From the NCBI GenBank assembly GCA_030671915.1, contig DAOVHN010000005.1, forward strand, positions 1-16,778: a DNA stretch of 16,778 bases, read 5' to 3'. Position numbers and translations under genes: made by a program. Source of the stretch: Pseudomonadota bacterium (GTDB taxonomy: Bacteria; Pseudomonadota; Alphaproteobacteria; UBA8366; JADFVY01). Shown in pieces: positions 13,493-16,778 of the stretch (within the stretch, counting starts at the first letter, position 1; each line of letters starts with the position of its first letter). The notes below the pieces were generated by a model. The model was not told the DNA's origin. It ran no database searches and was given only the letters and a program-made list of their open reading frames with translations.

Positions 13493-13804
13493 TTAAGCCT
13501 TTATATCGGCCAGCTGCTGCTTGATGATTTCCCAGTTACTGCCGGCCGCCATCATGCAGGTCAGGCCGTCGGGCGTCGTGTAGACGATGGTGAAGCTGCC
13601 GCCGGCGCTCGATGCCAGAACCTCGACCAGGGATCCGTTGGTGGCGAGGCCCATGGCGACCGGCTCTTCGCTGTACTTGCCGGACAGATGGCCAAGCATT
13701 TCGTCGCGCTTGCCGCAGGCCATGGATTCGTCGGCCGCCGCGGGCGCAACGGCGGTGGCGGCCAGAAGAGGAAGGGCGAGCAGGAGTGGCGACAGGCGGG
13801 ACAT
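13493..13804 (-). CDS. Small exported protein of unknown function
   Basis: This 103-residue protein has a signal peptide (MSRLSPLLLALPLLAATAVAPAAA, cleavage at about residue 24). The mature part of about 80 residues holds two cysteines, Cys30 (SMACGKRDEMLGHLSGKYSE) and Cys83 (PDGLTCMMAAGSNWE), which could form a disulfide in the periplasm. Between them lie EEPVAMGLATNGSLVEVLAS and GSFTIVYTTPDG. I recall similar small proteins in other Alphaproteobacteria with the CGxRDxxxxxLxxxYxE start, none with a known role. The frame is open to 13861, but the ATG at 13804 is preceded by GAAAGAGAT and gives a normal signal peptide, so it is preferred. Transcription converges on the DUF192 gene. Confidence 0.75.
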   Translation of the reverse strand: MSRLSPLLLALPLLAATAVAPAAADESMACGKRDEMLGHLSGKYSEEPVAMGLATNGSLVEVLASSAGGSFTIVYTTPDGLTCMMAAGSNWEIIKQQLADIKA

Positions 13805-13952
13805 GGAACGATCTCTTTCGGTTGCCTTCAACGGGTCGGGGTTAATTCCACGGCCGATCATATCGTCTTTTCGTTAATGCCGGATTAACCGTAATACCGT
13901 CGGCACGACAGAAGTTGCATTCTGGTCCGCCAAGCCCTATTTTCCAGCCGCG

Positions 13953-14029
13953 CGGGGTGTAGCTCAGCCTGGTAGAGTGCCTGCTTTGGGAGCAGGATGT
14001 CGCTGGTTCGAATCCAGTCGCCCCGACCA
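13953..14029 (+). tRNA. tRNA-Pro (anticodon TGG)
   Basis: A 77-nt cloverleaf with encoded CCA. The acceptor arm CGGGGTG pairs with CGCCCCG (one G-T pair). The D arm has GTAGCTCAGCCTGGTAGAG, the anticodon arm CCTGC-TTTGGGA-GCAGG gives TGG at positions 34-36, and the T arm holds GGTTCGAATCC. The discriminator is A, followed by CCA at 14027-14029. Confidence 0.97.
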
Positions 14030-14062
14030 GTTTATTTTCGATTTCGCGAGGAAGGCACCGCC

Positions 14063-14368
14063 ATGCGCGCACGCATCTACAAGCCCGCCAAGACCGCCAT
14101 GCAGTCGGGAATGGCGAAGGACGAAGGCTGGGTGCTCGAGTTCGAGCCGGAGGATGCCCTGACGCCCGACCCGCTTATGGGTTGGAGCGGGTCGGCCGAT
14201 ACCGGGCGCCAGGTCCGGTTACGCTTTGCCACCGTCGAGGAAGCTGTGGCCTACGCGGAACGGCATGGACATGATTATAGCGTCGCCGCGCCGAAGGAGC
14301 GGAAGTTCCGGCCCAAGATTTATGCCGAGAATTTTTCACATGGCCGAAGACAGTCCTGGACGCATTGA
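14063..14368 (+). CDS. NDUFS4-like accessory subunit of respiratory complex I
   Basis: This 101-residue protein is the bacterial form of the 18-kDa complex I accessory subunit (NDUFS4; ETC complex I subunit conserved region). Key segments are RIYKPAKTAMQSG at the N-terminus, WVLEFEPEDALTPDPLMGWS then GSADTGRQVRLRF, and EEAVAYAERHGHDYSV, ending in a basic, Pro-containing tail (KFRPKIYAENFSHGRR). The family is found in Alphaproteobacteria and mitochondria and sits on the peripheral arm of NADH dehydrogenase. The ATG at 14063 follows a GAGGAAGG site; a longer frame starts inside the tRNA gene and is rejected. It stands between two tRNA genes, far from any visible nuo operon, as is common for this subunit. 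Length is normal. Confidence 0.92.
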   Translation: MRARIYKPAKTAMQSGMAKDEGWVLEFEPEDALTPDPLMGWSGSADTGRQVRLRFATVEEAVAYAERHGHDYSVAAPKERKFRPKIYAENFSHGRRQSWTH

Positions 14369-14389
14369 CGCTCCCATCGCGTTTTCGCC

Positions 14390-14466
14390 GGCCCCGTAGC
14401 TCAACCGGATAGAGCAGCGGACTTCTAATCCGCAGGTTGCAAGTTCGAGTCTTGCCGGGGTCGCCA
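14390..14466 (+). tRNA. tRNA-Arg (anticodon TCT)
   Basis: A 77-nt cloverleaf with encoded CCA. The acceptor arm GGCCCCG pairs with CGGGGTC (one G-T pair). The D arm is in TAGCTCAACCGGATAGAGCA, and the anticodon arm GCGGA-CTTCTAA-TCCGC gives TCT at positions 34-36. The T arm is AAGTTCGAGTCTT. The discriminator is G, followed by CCA at 14464-14466. The gene starts 21 nt after the NDUFS4-like stop. Confidence 0.97.
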
Positions 14467-14654
14467 ATCCCGCCATTATAATTATGACCGAATGGACAGG
14501 TGTTGCCTTTCAGGCCATACCATGGTGGTATTGCGCGTATATGCTATCAAAGAATTAAGCGTTATAGGGCTAATTTTTTTGTGGCGCGCTCCGGTCCGGG
14601 GGGCATGACCGGCAGCGCTGATACTTCGCCTTGCGACAACAACGAACGGCGTAA

Positions 14655-16778
14655 ATGAAAGTGGTTGGGAACAGCCGAAAACCCTCGCAGCTCAGCGACG
14701 TGGCCTTGGCGGACCGCGAATGGGAACGGCAATGCGGCGACCTTGCGCGACTCGCATCCGACTGGCTGTGGGAGATGGATTCGGACTTTCGAATCATTTA
14801 TCTTTCGGATCGGGTGCGCTGGATCTTGGGCGTCGATCCGGCATTCTTTATCGAAAAGCAGCGCGAAGACTATGTGGCCTCCTCGACCGATAGCGCCAAG
14901 TTGAAGGCTCATCTGGCGGACTTGCGTGTCCACCGACCGATACGTGAATTCATATACGATGTCGAAACGCCTTCGGGTCGGCGCTACGTGAGAATCGACG
15001 GCGATCCGTTGTTTGACAAGGAAGGGGATTTTCAGGGCTACCGCGGGATCGGGACGCAGGTCACGGCGCTGATTCAGGCCGAACGAAAGGCCGGCACAAG
15101 CTATCAGCAACTTGTCGATGCAGTCGAAAGCCTCCCCGTTGGTCTTGCCCAATATGATCGCGACGACAGGCTGCTGTTTTGGAACGGCTCCTATATGCGT
15201 CTTTATCCCTGGTTGACGCCCGTGCTGGATAGCGGGGTTTCGTTCGAGCGGATTATCCGGCAACTCGCGGAGGCAGGCGGCTATAACACTGCTATCAAGG
15301 GCAAAAACGAGTGGGTAGAGCAAAGCTTGGCGGCCCGCAGGATAGGACGCGAACCCTTTGAGATTGCGTTGAGCGACGGCCGATCGGTTCTGGTTTCCAA
15401 TCATCGGACCAAGAGTGGCGGGATCATCAGCATCCACGCCGATATTACCCAGCTCAAGAAAGAAGAAGAGGCACTGCGTCAGTCCGAACAACGTTTTTCG
15501 AGGGCATTTCAATTCAGTCCCGGCTCGACGGCGATTGCCGAAATCGACGATGGCGCCCTTATCGATGTAAACGAGAAATGGCAGGAGACTTTCGGCTGGA
15601 CACGTGAAGAGGTGATCGGCATGAGCGTGCAGGATCTCGGCATTTGGGCGGACCAGTCGGATCGACGCCGGTTTATCGAATTGCTGCGGGCAGATGGCCG
15701 GGTCAGAAATTTTGAGGCGCGGCAGTGCAGCCGCGAGGGCGATGTCCGGGACATGCTGGTGTCCGGCGAAACGGTGCCTTTGGACGGAAAACCGCGCCTT
15801 TTGATCACCGGCCACGACATAACGGAGCGCAAACGCGCCGAGCGCGAATTGCGCGATAGTGAGGCCAGGCTGTCGGGGATCTTGCGGATATCGCCGGAAG
15901 CTGTAATCGTGACAGACGGGTCGCAACACATCACACTGTTCAGTGACGGCGCGGAGAGAACCTTCGGATATACAGCGGCTGACGTCCTGGGCAAATCGAT
16001 AGACGTTTTGATGCCGCCGGCTGCCCGCAAAATCCACCGGGAACATGTCGGCAAATTCCTTAGGTCGCCAGATACCAGCCGCTTAATGAACACCCGCCAG
16101 GAAGTCAGAGCACAGGCAAAGGACGGCACGGTCTTTCCGGTGGAAGCCTCGGTCTCCAAGCTGCAGCTTGATGGCGAAACGGTATTTACGGTCCTGCTGC
16201 GCGACATCACCGAGCGTAAGCAGGCGCAAGATTTGCTGCTCGCCGCGAAGGAAGAAGCCGAATCGGCCAGCCGCGCCAAGTCCGAATTTCTGGCGAATAT
16301 GAGCCACGAATTGCGTACGCCGCTCAACGCCATCCTCGGATTTTCGGAAGTGATTCGAAGCCAGGTTCTGGGAACAGTCGGGGTCGAAAAATACGTCGAG
16401 TACGCCGACGATATCCATCGAAGCGGCGAGCATCTTCTCGAAATCATCAGCGATATCCTGGATGTCGCGCGCATCGATGCCGGGCAAATAAAACTCGACG
16501 AGGATAGTGTTCCGGTCGGTGAATTGATCGAATCTTCGAGGGTGCTGATTCAAGAGCAAGCAGAGGCGAACGGTTTGGGGATTACGGTAAGTCTGCCGCC
16601 CGAAACGCAGATTCTTTTTTGCGACAGTCGAAAGATGAAGCAAATCCTCATCAATCTGCTGTCCAACGCAGTCAAATTCACCGGATGCGGCGGCAGCATA
16701 TCGATCGGCGCCCGGATCGACGAGCCCACCGGCGATATTGTATTCCAGGTGCGCGACAATGGCATCGGCATGTCTGTC
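14655..16778 (+). CDS. Soluble multi-PAS sensor histidine kinase, 3' end outside window
   Basis: The first 708 residues of a hybrid-type or simple sensor kinase with no membrane helix. There are four PAS-like modules: about 33-135 (ASDWLWEMDSDFRIIYLSDR), 150-270 (LVDAVESLPVGLAQYDRDDR, PAS_7-like), 276-395 (RFSRAFQFSPGSTAIAEI) and 401-515 (LSGILRISPEAVIVTDG), the last two each ending DITERK. A helical linker (QDLLLAAKEEAESASRAKSE) leads to the HisKA box NMSHELRTPLNAILGFSE with phospho-acceptor His551. The ATPase part shows the N box LINLLSNAVKFT (Asn671) and the start of the G1 box DNGIGM (Asp701) where the window ends. A TAA lies directly before the ATG at 14655, so no longer start exists; the ribosome binding site is weak. 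The signal and the partner regulator are unknown. Confidence 0.92.
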   Translation, partial: MKVVGNSRKPSQLSDVALADREWERQCGDLARLASDWLWEMDSDFRIIYLSDRVRWILGVDPAFFIEKQREDYVASSTDSAKLKAHLADLRVHRPIREFIYDVETPSGRRYVRIDGDPLFDKEGDFQGYRGIGTQVTALIQAERKAGTSYQQLVDAVESLPVGLAQYDRDDRLLFWNGSYMRLYPWLTPVLDSGVSFERIIRQLAEAGGYNTAIKGKNEWVEQSLAARRIGREPFEIALSDGRSVLVSNHRTKSGGIISIHADITQLKKEEEALRQSEQRFSRAFQFSPGSTAIAEIDDGALIDVNEKWQETFGWTREEVIGMSVQDLGIWADQSDRRRFIELLRADGRVRNFEARQCSREGDVRDMLVSGETVPLDGKPRLLITGHDITERKRAERELRDSEARLSGILRISPEAVIVTDGSQHITLFSDGAERTFGYTAADVLGKSIDVLMPPAARKIHREHVGKFLRSPDTSRLMNTRQEVRAQAKDGTVFPVEASVSKLQLDGETVFTVLLRDITERKQAQDLLLAAKEEAESASRAKSEFLANMSHELRTPLNAILGFSEVIRSQVLGTVGVEKYVEYADDIHRSGEHLLEIISDILDVARIDAGQIKLDEDSVPVGELIESSRVLIQEQAEANGLGITVSLPPETQILFCDSRKMKQILINLLSNAVKFTGCGGSISIGARIDEPTGDIVFQVRDNGIGMSV

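Noticed and set aside
12837..13493. N-terminal extension of the YeeE reading frame (about 219 codons)
   Set aside because: It runs antisense through the DUF192 gene, and a good ribosome binding site and normal N-terminus exist at 12836.
14467..14654. Terminator or small RNA between tRNA-Arg and the kinase
   Set aside because: There is a T7 run near 14573, but no GC-rich stem before it, and the ATACC/GGTAT pairing near 14517 is too short to support an RNA gene.
14562..16046. 494-codon minus-strand open frame opposite the sensor kinase
   Set aside because: The + strand frame encodes clear PAS and HisKA motifs; the antisense frame lacks any recognisable family.
1..16778. CRISPR arrays, transposase or integrase genes
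   Set aside because: No regularly spaced repeats and no DDE, HUH or tyrosine recombinase motif was found on either strand.

Overview
The window is chromosomal DNA from a GC-rich alphaproteobacterium, most likely of the Rhodospirillales type. The grounds are the short NDUFS4-like complex I accessory protein (a hallmark of Alphaproteobacteria and mitochondria), an Atm1-type ABC exporter, the strongly GC-biased third codon positions, and the lack of any plasmid or phage backbone gene. This placement is an inference from gene content.

Positions 1-5989 hold the distal part of a tightly packed + strand operon for an Mrp/MBH-type multisubunit cation/proton antiporter. It runs: the end of an MbhE-like subunit, MnhB, MnhC, a first MnhD-like antiporter subunit, a second one, an 81-residue two-helix membrane protein, and a third, longer MnhD-like subunit. 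Five of the six junctions overlap by 1 to 8 bases; only the gap before the small protein (12 nt) does not. Together the products should form one membrane complex with three proton/cation pathways, each keeping the key buried Glu and Lys residues.

Positions 5990-6373 are non-coding and hold a perfect 27-bp inverted repeat, a terminator-like hairpin and what looks like the stump of a peroxiredoxin gene. An Atm1-type half-transporter follows (6374-8239, +).

Positions 8240-12836 are all on the minus strand: a relic of a YeeE C-terminus, a small dimeric alpha/beta-barrel (ABM-type) protein, a two-gene unit of exported proteins (a beta-rich protein of unknown function translationally coupled to a HEAT-repeat protein), and an intact YeeE/YedE-family sulfur-compound transporter. 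Two related roughly 70-bp palindromic repeats in the same orientation bracket the two-gene unit. An unusually AT-rich stretch of about 200 bp carries its likely promoter.

Positions 13005-16778 hold an exported DUF192 protein (+), a small exported protein of unknown function (-), tRNA-Pro(TGG), the NDUFS4-like gene, tRNA-Arg(TCT), and the first 708 residues of a soluble multi-PAS sensor histidine kinase cut by the window end. I found no CRISPR array, rRNA, transposase or integrase gene.
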